A DNA stretch of 64,000 nt, taken from assembly GCA_023374025.1 (NCBI GenBank), contig SIJG01000008.1, positions 2,512,557 to 2,576,556 on the forward strand, given 5' to 3'. A program made the translations under genes and the position numbers. The notes beneath the pieces were generated by a model. The model was not told the origin of the DNA, searched no databases, and saw nothing but the letters and a program-made list of their open reading frames with translations. Shown here in pieces: positions 24,868-63,924 of the stretch. Numbering within the stretch: the stretch's first letter is position 1; every line of letters begins with the position of its first letter. The DNA comes from Heterodera schachtii. Lineage: Eukaryota; Nematoda; Chromadorea; Rhabditida; Heteroderidae.

Positions 24868-27434
24868 GTACAAAAAAATGCCAAAATTTTTTTAATATTA
24901 TTCGAAAGGGCTACTACTATATATAATTAAATTTGTAACGCTTAAGTGCTGTAAAATTCGTTATTAGGGTAAAATGCCAAAACGATATTACCGTATTTCG
25001 AAAGGGCTACTTGTATAATTTTCATTTTTGTAATGCTTAAAATGCCGTAAAATTAGTTTTTACAAATTTCTCGATCATTTACCACCGCTTTCTTAGAAAA
25101 GAAAAAATATTTTAAATACATTTTTTTGTGCCTAATTTACGGGCAAAATTTTTCGTGTTTATTTCCCATTTGTCACACAGCAAGTAGAGCTTTTAAACTG
25201 TCAATTTCAATAAACAAAATTTGCTAATTTATGGCCGCACTTTTACCCCTCGTCTCTCCCCCCCCCCCAATTTCAACCATTTTCCCCCAAATATTTTTTT
25301 GCCTTAAATCCAAAAACACCCCAAAAATTTTCTTTAAATAATAAAAGCCTAAAATTCCACCCAATGTTTCGGGCAATATTGGAGCCCGCATCGGATTTTG
25401 TGAGTTCCTATAATCAGCCGGGTCGACTTCAGCTTGCCTATTATTCCTATTTATGGCGACGTCGTGATAGGTTGGAATTAAATTAATGAATTTTTATTTT
25501 AAATTTTCATATCAATGGAATAAAATAAATGAATTTTATTTTAAATTTTACACAATTTAAAATAAGCTAAAATAATTTATATTGGGCTGAATCTATATAA
25601 TGTGAATTATACTAAACTTGCTGTTTTAAGCTCATTTGAACCATTTAATAATCTGCATTTTTCAAATGATTTTAATTTCATTGAAATTTTTAAGTCTTTT
25701 TAAATTAATTTTTGCTTTTGGATTTTATTTAATGATTATTGCGAGTTTTATTTTATTTTTTTAAACTTATTTAAATTTCCTTACTCATTTTCATCTTTCA
25801 TATTTATCTATTTTTAACTTTCTTTCTTTATATTTCATTTTTGAAAAGATAAAAAGATTATTTTTTCCACAATTCCCACTAAAAAATATAAAATAAATTT
25901 TACTTATCTTCATTTTAGCCGTTTTTTTTTCTCATTTTTTTTTGTACCAAGTTGATGCCACCCCCTCCCTCCCCCCTATCGATTCAGCCCATTTTCTTCA
26001 CATTTTTGTGTGCCTGCCCTGCGGCGATGCCGCATTTTGCCTCATCCGTCCGTCCGTATGTCTGTCGTGACCATCCACACCCCCTTCCCTCCCCCCAGGG
26101 GCTAATGCGTGTAAGCACCCACTCCCCCGTGCCGCCCCCTCTCCCCCGCCTTTTCGTTGGCACCCCCTCGGGGGAATTGTGACGAAAAGCCAAAGGGAGA
26201 GGGGGCGGCACTGATGAGGTGGGTGTAAGAGCAAATGGGTGGATGAGGCAGTTCAGCAGCAGCAGATGAGGTTCCCACGAAGCCTTGTGCTTGTGCCCTG
26301 CGGGGCGGGCTGGCGAGTCACAAAATGTATTAATTACTCTTATCGTCCCCCCCCCCCGCTCCCCATCTAAATTTTTGGCATTGTTTTTGTTGAAATTTGT
26401 TTGCATTTTTAAATTTTCTATGTTAGGGAGTTTATTTTAATTAATTTCTTAGAATTTACATTCATTTTTATTCCTTCTTTAATCCGCTTAGGTTTTTTGG
26501 GAGAATTTTATTTTATTTCGATGGTAATTCAAAAAAATGTTTATACAATTTTTTTTTTTGTTTTTGGCACTCTTTTTCAATAGTAATTCAAAAACAACAC
26601 CTTCAATAGTATTAATTAATTATTTTTTCTTTATGTTTTGCACACTTTTGGCTTTTTCAATTCGTATGTTTGCTTTTTGTTTTTTTAAGTTTCCCACCGC
26701 GCTCTCTTTTCTCTAACTCCTCTATCCATTGCCATGCTCTTTTCTCTGTTCTCTGTCTTCTCTGTTCACCCTCTCAATTTTTGCACACTCCGTCGCATCA
26801 GTGCTGCCTAAAAAGATGAAAATGCCATTGGGGGGCGCATGTTCTTTTTTGCCTCGCAGCAGTGGCACATTTTATCCGCTTCCGGGCTGTTTTCTGCCGA
26901 CAAAAGGCATTTTATTGTGCCTTCCTTTTCCCTCTTTTGTTAAAAATCTCTTCAGACAAAATGCCAAAAAAAAAAAAAATTGTTTTCAAAAAAAATTTCA
27001 ACAATCTTTTCCTCATCATCTCTTTCTTGCCTTGCTATTTGCTGTAAGAATTGCTATGAATAAGATTTTTTCAATCGAAAATTATAATCATTCCTTTATT
27101 ATTTAATAAATTTAAATTTACTTTCTTGGAATGAAGCCCACTCTATCAACAGGAGTTGAAAAATAAAGCCCGGGGGTTAAAAATGGGGCCACCAAGGCCT
27201 TCAATTCATTAAATTCGGCAAATTCTTAGAAGCCAGGGAAAATTGACTTTTTTTAAACAATTTTTTAAATTCACCTGGATTGGAATAAATTTAATTCTTC
27301 TAGAAATAAGCAACAAAAAGAAATTTTCATTTTTACCTTTTTAATCAATCATTTTTAAATTTGTTCCATCAATTTTTTGCTAATTACCCCCCGCCGGCGC
27401 TGACGGCTTCAGCAGCGAATGGCTTGGTGCTGTT
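24868..27434. other. Region upstream of unc-2, no confident exon
   Basis: A two-copy direct repeat with core TTCGAAAGGGCTACT lies at 24907-25062. A possible exon ending at 25469 (before GTTGGA) encodes a Tyr/Arg-rich stretch but has a weak acceptor. Poly-pyrimidine CCCTCCC-rich DNA fills 25950-26360. An open region at 25984-26406 on the minus strand is explained by that composition. A TTCAG at 27405-27409 may be the trans-splice or cis acceptor for unc-2. Confidence 0.4.
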
Positions 27435-49871
<22,437 letters not shown>

Positions 49872-50158
49872 ATTTTGTGACCCAATGATATATGTGTTGC
49901 ATTTTGCTCAAGCCTATTTTTTAAATTTTTGTTTAAATGGATTTTAAAACAAATTTTGCCACGAAAAATTACAAATCGTTTTTGTCGAAGCCATAAATGG
50001 CTGAATTATTAATACAGTAAATGCGAAAATGAATTTTTCGTCATTTTTTTTTTTTTGCAATTTTTTGCCACTTTCCAACTGCACACATTGGCACTGCAGC
50101 GATGAGCACCGCTGTGTCTGTGGGAACTGATACGTTTTCTGTCTACCAAATTGTTGCG

Positions 50159-50168
50159 AATAAATAAA
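50159..50168 (+). terminator. unc-2 polyadenylation signal
   Basis: Two overlapping AATAAA hexamers about 290 bp after the unc-2 stop codon and about 190 bp before the start of the next gene. No other candidate is as close to a TG-rich downstream stretch. Confidence 0.6.
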
Positions 50169-50359
50169 TGAATGAATCAAATTGTTTTTGTTAATTCAAA
50201 TTGCTGCATTACTGTACATTTTTATTTTTGATTGGAATTCATTTCATTTTTGAATTTATTTATTTATTTTGTTTTCTATTGAATTTTTTTCTCAAAATTT
50301 ATGTTCCATTGTTTGAAATCAAAGCGGCATAATCACGGCAATGCTTTTTTGTCTGTCCA

Positions 50360-53300
50360 ATGGCATCGCAGCAGACGCACCACCGCCCGCGCCCTCTTTC
50401 AGTAGCGACATTTGGCCACAAAAAACGTCCGATTTCCACTACTAGATGTAAGTTGTTGTTTTTTTGTTGCGTTGCAATTCTAACACATTTATTTCTATGG
50501 TCTTTCTCTGTTGGAGTTGAGAGACAATAAAATTATCAAAACAAAAAAAATTTTTATGGGGAAATATGAAAAAAACGGGGGTTGTGGAGGGTCGCCGACA
50601 ACGGGGTAAAAGAGGAAAAGCTCACCGAAATATACAAAATCTTTGCTGCCACCGAAAATTGCACCAATTTTTTGTGAAAACTTACAAATAGCAAAAATTT
50701 ACAAAAAAAAAAAAATTTTTTTTCAGCCTCCCGATAACAAAAATTGCGTGCAAACCCTGCAGCACCTGATCGCCTCACAAAAGGACCCAAATGCCTTTGT
50801 TTTTGGCACAAATATGGGGGGCCGAGTGGGCCACAATGGCTGACGAAGCGTTCCTTTGAGAAAACGGTGGACACCAAAACTGTGCGCATTGTAAGCAAAA
50901 CCAAACAACGAAATTTTTAAGCGGAAAATTGGTTTTGGATTAAAATTTTCGGCTTTTTTTTTTATTCATACCCTATACTAGGCTGTTCCCATCAAAAACT
51001 TACAAAAAATGCTTGCTCCAAATTTTCTAAAAAATTTATAAATTCCAATTCTTTTTGGTGAAAATCAATTAACAAATCGAGGAAAATATACAAACGGCGC
51101 CTTTGGCCTACAATTAAGCCTCAACATGCTTTTTTGGCGAAAAACAAACCCTAAAAATTTTCAAAATTTTGTTGCATTTTTTGTTTTGTTTATTTATTCA
51201 TTAGTTGATGCATTTTTGCAGTTGCTGTTGAAGTCGGCCAACCAAATGTACCTTTGCTGTGCCAACAAATACCCATTCATTCCGTTGTTGAACGGTAATT
51301 TTTTTGTCAAAAAAAAATTTTTTTTTTTTTCATTTTTCTTCAGGATTTGGCCTTTCCGACCATTACTCAAGCTGGTACAGGCTGACACTGCTGCACATTT
51401 GGTCAGTGAATGCACATGGACCAGGGATTTGTCGTAATGCTGAATTCCGATTGCCAATTTCCGACAATTACGGGCTCGGAATTTTGATTTTGCCAAAAAA
51501 AAAAAAAAATTTTTGGCGACTTGGCATCCCGATTGCTCAAATTTGGCGATTTTAACGCAAAATCAATTAATAAATCATGCAACAACCTTCAAAATTTTTC
51601 CAGCAGCATCGTCGGTCACCGATTTCCACAATTTTTTGGGCCCCTTGGAATGCCAATACTCAGATTGACAAAGTTTTTTTTTAGGGTCTCGGCACGCGTC
51701 CCTGATATGTGCCACCACTTTTTAAAACTAACAGTCGCTGGAAGCAATGGCATACATTTACTTCATGCACCAAGTGTTGGAGGTGTTCAACACGGACTGG
51801 TACACTCTGTTGGATAAAGCAGCGGTAAAAAAAAATTAAAAATTTTTTTTTGTTTTTCCAGCCAAATTTGGCGCCTTTAGTTTTTAAGTGCCATAATTTT
51901 TTCTTGGGCAGCCAAATGAATGCATATGGACCAGGGATTTGTCGAAATGCCGAACTCCGATTTCCACATTTTTTTGGGCCTCGGAATGCCAGTTTCAGAC
52001 TGACGAAATTTTTTTAGGGAGCCACCACTTTTTATAAACTTTACCCCAATTTAATTAAATTTTTGCCTTAGGATGGCATTGTGCCGTGTCCAACAGTCGC
52101 TGGAAGCGATGGCATACATTTACTTCATGCACCAAGTGTTGGAGGTGTTCAACACGGACTGGTACAATCGCTTGGACACAGCAGCGGTAAAAAAAAAAAA
52201 ATTCAACCAAATTTGGCGCATTCAATTTTAAGTGCCATAACTATTTTCTTGGTGCAAACAATCTTGAATCTTTCGATAGGTCTAATTGTTCTCTAAAGGG
52301 GGGGGGGGCAAACGATGCGGGGACTTCGAAAATTTCGACTTTATGGCAAAATTTTTCAATTTTTTTTTTGCCATGGTGACATTTTTTTCATGTTTTTTTC
52401 CAAATTTTATAAAGCCTCCCCGAATTTGAGAAATTTTTACTCGTGTTTTTTAATTAACCCACCACAATTCGCCCACATTTTCAGAAAGAAATGGGCATGT
52501 CGGTGAACAAGCGCAAGGAGGGCATGACGTTGCACGCCATTTACATCAGCACATTGCACGACTATGACGAGGTGTGTGGGTGGTAACAACTCAATCAATC
52601 ATCAATTAAATTACTCACCCCTAATTAGTTGTAATTACCCTAATTAATAGTGATTTTCCCACACGAAAAATTACAAAAACATTTTGAAAATTATAAACGG
52701 AGGTGGGGTGGGGGGAGGAAAAATGCACCCGATCAATTAGTGATGGTTTTCGTTGAATGACTAATTACCCTAATTAAGTGAGTTAATTTGTTTTTGAAAT
52801 TTTTGGCTATCCAAACTATTTTTTCGTTCAATTTGATTTGTTATCCAATCCAATTTTTCCAACAGGGATTTTTTGGCGACGACCGCGTGTTGGCCGCCGC
52901 CGTGTAGCGCTCATATTTCCTTCAGCTGCCGGACTTGAGCCCGGCACAAATCAACCGGGTGGTCCGTTACATGAGGGAAACGGTGCGTTTTTTTCAGAAT
53001 TGCAAAGCGTTCAAGTACAAAGAGGGGGGGGGGGGGGGCGTACAGGGACATTTCCAAAATGTTGGCTTGTGCTATTTTTTTGTTGCTTTCCACGGCCAAA
53101 AAAAAATTTTTAAGAGGGAAGGATCCCTTACCTGGAAGGAATTTTTTAAAATATTTATATATTAAAAAAATTCAAAATAAAATCCTCTGAAAATTAAATG
53201 GATGGGGATTGTTTAGGAGGGGTCACATAATTCAAATAAACCCAGAGCATTTTTTGGTATAATTCAAAAGGCACACAAAATTTTGTTATAAACAGGAAAA

Positions 53301-53604
53301 TGAACTCCCAAATTGTCTCGGCATTAGGATTCGTTTAAACCAATAAATTTGTAGCCAATTTTTTGCCCAAAATCTAATTGGATTTCTCGCCATTTTGCAG
53401 ATGGCCTCGCTGGCACGGATGGACGACATGCGCCTGTTGACCGACGGCATTGAGCGCTGGGATGTGGCGGAAGAGCTGGCACGCCTGGTGAGCGCGGAAC
53501 AGTTTGGCACCATTCCGGCACCGCTGCCTTCGTTTGCGATGGTGGCCGCAACTCGGCACAACCTGCGCCAAAAGCGGCGGCATCAAATTAATTCATTTAA
53601 TTAG
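50360..53604 (+). CDS. uqcc1: UQCC1/Cbp3-type cytochrome bc1 assembly chaperone, disrupted
   Basis: This is a mitochondrial chaperone that helps make and stabilise cytochrome b for complex III. Exons: 50360-50450 (possible Arg-rich mitochondrial leader; its link to exon 2 fails on phase), 50727-50890, 51222-51294, 51344-51401, 52072-52186, 52485-52571, 52866-52982 and 53401-53604. Family motifs are MYLCCANK, SSWYRLTLLHIW, LHDYDEGFFGDDRVLAAA, LPDLSPAQINRVVRYMRE and RLLTDGIERW, in the order seen in human UQCC1. Two faults exist. Codon 52905-52907 is TAG where the family has Trp. In exon 2 the frame must shift at the six-G run (50815-50820) to stay open. An extra copy of exon 52072-52186 lies upstream at 51731-51826. 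It starts about 490 bp after unc-2 on the same strand. It is either a decaying gene or a gene hit by sequence errors. Confidence 0.78.
51410..52188 (+). repeat. Tandem duplication of a UQCC1 exon and its flank
   Basis: The block around TGGACCAGGGATTTGTCG (51418 and 51924) and the exon with TTCATGCACCAAGTGTTGG (51757 and 52114) both occur twice. The first exon copy lacks the 5' part of the second, cannot be spliced in frame with its neighbours, and differs at a few bases (TACACTCTGTTGG against TACAATCGCTTGG). It is probably a non-functional relic. Confidence 0.8.
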
Positions 53605-53807
53605 CAGACCCATTTTAAGAACATTGTTTATTATTTGTTTTGTTTCGTTATTAGTGTTATTCTTTTTATTCTCTCTCTTGTTTTTGTGAATTTTAAATTT
53701 GCCGATTAAACTTGTAAATTTTTGTCCCCCTTCCTTCTCATTATATGGTGGGGAACTTAGAAAAAAAACTTTGCCACAAAATGACAAATTTTAAAAAAAT
53801 GCAAAAA

Positions 53808-54259
53808 GTTCGGGTGGCTCCGCACGGACTCCCTGCGGAGGCGACGGGAGGAAACAGCGGCACCGAAGCGCCTCCGTCTGTTTGACAACCCCCGTGTTGT
53901 CTTCAGAACCCCCCCATGGTCTGAACCACGGGGCTTCATCTGTGGCCAACAATCTGACCAAACCTCCCAAAGGGAGCCGATTGGTATGACGACCATACCA
54001 CCATGAGCATTCCCAGCTACATTTCCATAAAACTGTATGGAAAGCGCAGTGCTGAACGAAAAGCACGTCGGACAAGCCCCGCTCCACGCGGCGATCACTG
54101 GGGATACGTATCAAGTCGTGAACCCCAAACACGACGACCTCACATAAATGCGGGTCTTTAACTCAAGTGATCAAGCCACAGGCAAGCGGAACCGAACCAA
54201 CGGCCCTCCGTGTCAACACATGACACCAACCAAACGCGCTAACCACTGCGCCACCGAAC
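53808..54259 (-). mobile_element. tRNA-derived SINE-like element
   Basis: A GC-rich 452-bp island just past the UQCC1 stop. On the minus strand its head reads as a tRNA-like polymerase III promo­ter: A box TGGCGCAGTGG (near 54253-54243) and B box GGTTCGGTTCC (near 54199-54189), spaced as in a tRNA gene. A long unrelated body follows. The two tips (GTTCGGTGG and CCACCCGAAC) are also inverted repeats, which is odd for a SINE. Several frames are open through it, but none resembles a protein. Confidence 0.7.
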
Positions 54260-54509
54260 AAGTTGGAGGAGTGCACTTTTCCGATTATTATAAGGGTCGT
54301 ACTTTTGGGACTTGGAAAAATTAATGGAATAAATGTAATTTGTAAAATACAAAATAACGGGGGAAGAATGGGGAAGCAATTAATCATTTGTTTTGCCTAA
54401 TTAGCTGATTAAAATGAAAATTAATTTAAAAAAAGCCGAGATTTCATTAAAATTAAATTTTGTTTCTCGTCTAATTTTGATAAAAACAGATATTGTAAAT
54501 AAATATATC

Positions 54510-54722
54510 ACAAATTTTTTAAATAATTTTAATGAATCAATTAAAGTCAGCAATTGGTGTACTGGCAATTTCTTCGGCCGGCAAAGAAGTGATCGCTGGG
54601 ATGGCAGAACTGCTCCAGCGTGATGTGATCACTGATCAGCCGTCTTCGGCACGTAGTTGGCACTCGCGGCGATTGACGAAGTGCCGACAACGGACAGCGC
54701 TGGGCGAGCGGAAATGTCACTG
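54510..54722 (+). other. Coding-like segment, unidentified
   Basis: GC-richer stretch with an open plus-strand frame (SSAGKEVIAGMAELLQRDV then a basic tail) that ends in TGA 18 bp before AATAAA at 54738. This looks like a last exon. Its upstream exons, if any, were not found and no family is recognised. Confidence 0.25.
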
Positions 54723-55243
54723 AAATATTTTATGGAAAATAAAAAAAGTGCGATTAAATTGCATACATATACACAATTTTCATAATTCCTTTATTCTTAA
54801 TTTATTTTTATTTTGTTATTAGTTTTTTATTGGGATTTAAAAATTTTCAAAAGAAAAAAAATCCGAATTTCGAATTAAAAGCCGAGACAGAAAATGAAAT
54901 TGAAAAAATGAAGACTTAACAGGATTAATTGGCTTTAAAAATCATAGATAAATTTCTATAAAAAAAATCGAATTAAACTCGGCCATTTTTATGATTTTTA
55001 TCAGCTGTCTTTCACTTTAAGCACTTTTTGGCTTGCAATTTTCAATATATTAAAGAAACAAAAAGATTGGGAAAAGGAAACACCGTGTGAAAAAATTGGT
55101 AACACAAAATTTTTTTGTATATGGCCTCTCAATACGAACAAAGTCAGACAATTCGACCCTACCCCTGGCTTTTTGTATGGGGCCTCTGAATACGAGCATT
55201 TATTTTTTGTCTGAGGTTCGTTCCTCTCCAAAATATTGTTTCA

Positions 55244-55500
55244 AAAATGTTTTTTTTTTGTTTTGTTTTCCCACCATTCTGCTCTCGTTGGTGATGAACA
55301 CATCAGCAGGTTGGCCAGGCCAACAAGTTGTAGCAGGTCACCAACACGTGGGGGCCTTCAACGACAGAAACACGCGCGGGTCTTTTGTGAGCACAATTTG
55401 TTGCATGGGCACCGCTCGGGGAAGAAGCGGACGGCACGTTTGGTTCAGCGCCAAAATGAGAGACCCTGGAAAAAGCATTCGAATGGAGAAAAAAAATCAA
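55244..55500. other. GC-rich patch open on both strands, unidentified
   Basis: Open frames exist on both strands (for example a very basic plus-strand product with SGKKRTARLVQRQNE). Composition alone may explain them. It could be a gene relic next to the duplicated unc-2 block. Confidence 0.25.
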
Positions 55501-56377
55501 TTAATTTGGGAATTTTTTTGTTTTTGGACCCCATATTTGGTGCGATTTTATTAATTATAGAAAGAGTTAAGTTCGACAGAACATTTGTGGACCACGTAAT
55601 TGGAAAAATCTTCGTAATTACGGACGCCGGATTACGTAATGTGAAATTTGCCACCTGAATTAACAGATAATCTTAATTAAAATTATTGTATTTAATTAAA
55701 ATAACTGTTTTTTTCCAGAACTATTTCAAGGACGGGTGGAATCGTTTTGACTTCATCACAGTCATTGGGTCCATTACCGATGCGGTAAATGAACAAAAAA
55801 AAATGTATTTAAGGGGAGTTACAATCCGCGGCGGTGCCGATAGGCGCCATCGGGGAAATTTGGGAGAAATTTAATGAAATTTATTTAAAAAAAAAGAGTA
55901 GACTTTTTCAAAAATTTATCATTTGAATATTCTGATTTTAAAGAGCAAAATTTATGGAAATTTGGATTATTTGCTCAATAAATTCTTTTCAAAATTCCAA
56001 TTTCACCCTACTGGCGGAGCCTACCGAACCCGAAAATTCCTAAATTTTCTCAAATGGCTCAAATTCAATTTGAATCCGTGACGATGCACGATTCGCAACC
56101 ACGGATTTTATTTTATAATTTTTTTAAATTCAATTTTTTCAAGTTGGTCACCGAATTTGGGGTCATTTCGTTTCACTTGGCTTTCTTCGACTGTCCGTGC
56201 AGCGCGACTCATCCGTCTGCTCCAACAGGGCTACACAATTCCGATTTGTTATGACATTTGTCCAATCATTAAAGTGAGTTAAAAAAAATTGTAGATGAGA
56301 CGATTGTAAGATTTTGACATTTATACAGATTTGGTAAACAATCGTACTAAAAAAATTGAATTTGGTGTGGTAATTTT

Positions 56378-57036
56378 GGGGGGGCGGAAGTTTGGGCACC
56401 GGGAAGTTTGGGCACCAGGAAGTTTGGGCACCAGAAATTTGGGCACCGGGAAGTTTGGGCACCAAATTAAGGATTAAAATAAAGAAGTTTAATTGACTCT
56501 TTAAATTGCAAATATTTAATTTGAAAGCAGAGTAAATTTTAATCAAGCTAGGAATCGAATGTTTTTGAACGAATATTTGCTCAATTAAGCATGCTTACTT
56601 TGCTAGACTCATTAAAATTCATTCTATATCAATGTCATACATATGTATAACTATTTGTATCATACAAGGCTCGGTCTGTTCAATACTTTAAATTTTATGA
56701 GTTAAACATGATTAGACGAGTGATTTGATATTTCGGGCCCAACAAATCTGGGGTATTCAGGTGTAAATTCAAACAATAACAAACAGCTGTAAGAATTTAC
56801 CAAATAATAAGATACAAGGTTTTATACATAAATTTTTAATTTTCAAGAAAATATAATTTTTTAAGCACAGGGGTTGTTAAAATTTTCTAAATTTTAGATT
56901 TATATAACCATTTGAAATTTTTGTTTTGTTTTATTTTTTTGAATCCCCTACTCTGGTGCCCAACAATTCCCGGTGCCCAAATTTCTGGTGCCCAAACTTG
57001 GTGCCCAAACTTCCGGTGCCCAAACTTCATGTCGCC
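56378..57036. mobile_element. Family B element, copy within the duplicated block
   Basis: Copy of 40493-41162 with the same GTAATTTT flanks (56370-56377 and 57037-57044). It moved with the segmental duplication and is not an independent insertion. Confidence 0.85.
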
Positions 57037-58233
57037 GTAATTTTACCTTTAGCGCTCTTTCACCCTCCGGGCACTTTATTAAATTTAATGATTATGGGGA
57101 GTGATAATTATTTTAAAATTAAATAAATTTTGTAAATTGAAGGCCTTCCTTACGTTGGTCTGCTGATGGCATGCTTTTTTTCTATGCCATTGTGGGCATG
57201 CAAGTGTTTGGCAACATTCAATGGTGAGCAGCAGAGACAAAATGCCAAAAGACAAAAAAAAAATCCGACAAAAATGGTTTTTTAAGGATCCAACCAGTGA
57301 AATTAATCGGCACAACAATTTTCAATCATTTTTCAATGCCGTCATCCTTTTATTCGGTAAATTTTTTTTTTTTGAAAATAATATCTCATTTTATTTGTTT
57401 TTTTAGTTGTGCAACGGGCGAGGCATGGCAAGAAATCATGTTGAGCTCTAACTGGTGAGAAAATCATTTTAAAAATTTGATATTTCTAATATGTCCATGA
57501 ATTTTGTTAATTTAATGCAATTAAATCAAAAAAACTTTTTACGGACAATCAAATATAAAATCTACATAAAAATGATGTTTAATTATTAGGGTTGTTGCTC
57601 GAGAATCGAAAATGTTGAGACTCGTGAACCGATACCGAGACCGAAAATAGACTCGCGACCAAATCCCAAAAAAAAAACCGGAACATTTTTGACTCGAGAA
57701 CTGAAGCCATAGGTCTCGAGCAACATAACCAAAAATAAATAGTACATTTGAGAAAAATCTAAATTGATACATTTAAATTAATTTTAGCTGGAAAGCCTTG
57801 TGCCAAAACGAATGCGTCGATGGCACTCCAAATGTTGGACAAATCGTCCCTCGTTGGTCCACCACCAGCGGCACTAACATGAGCTACGCCTACTTTGTCA
57901 CTTTTGTATTCCTCTCCTCATTTTTGGTGGAGAAATTTTAAATTTATACAATTTATAAAAAATTGTCGCGATCGGAAAGTATTTGTTGTTGGTACCGTAT
58001 TCTAAAAAAAATTACAGTATGATTGCAATGCATTTCTACAATTACTGAATATTGGTTGAATCATTCTCAAAATAATTTTTCAATGTTTGAATTTCGAACT
58101 AATTTTTTTATTTTCAACATTTTATTTTAAAACATTTTTATGTAAAATTTTGGTGCTATTAAAAAGTATTATTTTCAAATCCCGTGGGGATTTTGAGTTT
58201 GGGAGCTAATTCCTAACCCCAAACCCTTCAAAT

Positions 58234-58659
58234 CATACATTTTTTAGGGGGGGGTCGACCCCCCCCCCCCCCTCTTTCGCTCGCAAAGAGGGCCAGCGAG
58301 GGGGGGGGGGGGTTCGCAGCGAAGGGGGGGCCGGTGTAAAAGAGGTGGGGGGAGGGGGTCCGCAGCGAGGGGGGGTCGCAAATTTTGAAAAATTTCTTAA
58401 TAAATTCATTTAAAATCCAAAAAAATTTCCCCGGCGGCGCCTAGCGGCACCGCCGGAACAAAAAATCCAATTTTTCTTAAAAAATGGCTTAAAATCGCAA
58501 AAATAGGCCATTTTTGGTGAAAATCTGTTAACAAATCGCATTAAAAATTACAAAATTTTCCCGGCGGCGCTATCGGCACCGCCGGCCCCCGTTTCCAAAA
58601 TTTTTGGAAAAAAACCGCGCCGAAAAAAAACTGTTTTTGAAAAGCAAAAAAAAAAAGGT
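58234..58659. mobile_element. Family H element, truncated by the duplication edge
   Basis: Begins with the same CTTCAAAT flank and CATACATTTTTTAG end as 42388, and stops at AAAAGGT where the duplication ends, so the right inverted repeat is missing. Confidence 0.8.
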
Positions 58660-59130
58660 GTTTAAAAAAAATTCAATTAATTGCTTAGGAAAACAAAAGT
58701 GTCGAATTAACAAAAAGATAGTGTTTGATCATGTTTTGATAATTGGAAGAAAGCATGGTCTTTGACCTGGAACCAGGACAAAAAACAGGCCTTGTTCCAG
58801 ATCCAAGCCGGGCTCTAATACATACAAATTATACCCCCCCCCCCCCCTCCTCAGTTCGGCGATGAAAAAAGTAATATTGGAAATCTCTTAAATTTAAAAA
58901 AATTCTAAGAAATGAGTATGAAATTAATGATTTAGATTCATCGGGAAGAAAATAAAATAATGCCCCACAAAATCAGTGTGTTTGAAATTTAATAGAAAAA
59001 GAAAGGAATGTGTTCGGGTCAGCAGAAATTGGAAGAAAATCGAGAAAATAAATTGAAATAATTGTGAAAAAAGAAAAAATTAAAATAATTGTGAATAAAA
59101 TGAAAAAATAAAAGATGAAAAAAATCAAAT
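58660..59130. other. Gap before the mannosidase 3' end
   Basis: AT-rich, with a C14 tract at about 58836-58850. No exon seen. The lower part should be the 3' UTR of the mannosidase gene. Confidence 0.5.

Positions 59131-63924
<4,794 letters not shown>

Larger units (their letters stand above)
55661..58659 (+). pseudogene. Damaged partial copy of unc-2 domain IV region
   Basis: A same-orientation copy of 39761-42826, 67 bp shorter. The exon 39821-39886 is repeated intact at 55719-55784. The later exon copies carry one-base losses that break the frame: GGGGG to GGGG (before 56161), TGTTCC to TGTCC, TTATGGAC to TTATGAC and ATTGGC to ATGGC. Most differences are single-base losses in short runs, spread evenly over exons, introns and embedded repeats. 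The copy lacks domains I-III and any promoter, so it cannot make a channel. Uncorrected long-read errors in a collapsed or misplaced duplicate are as likely as real decay. Confidence 0.88.

Noticed and set aside
25984..26406. 140-aa open frame on the minus strand in a GC-rich patch
   Set aside because: Low-complexity CCCTCCC/GGGAGGG composition keeps several frames open; no family motif and no splice support.
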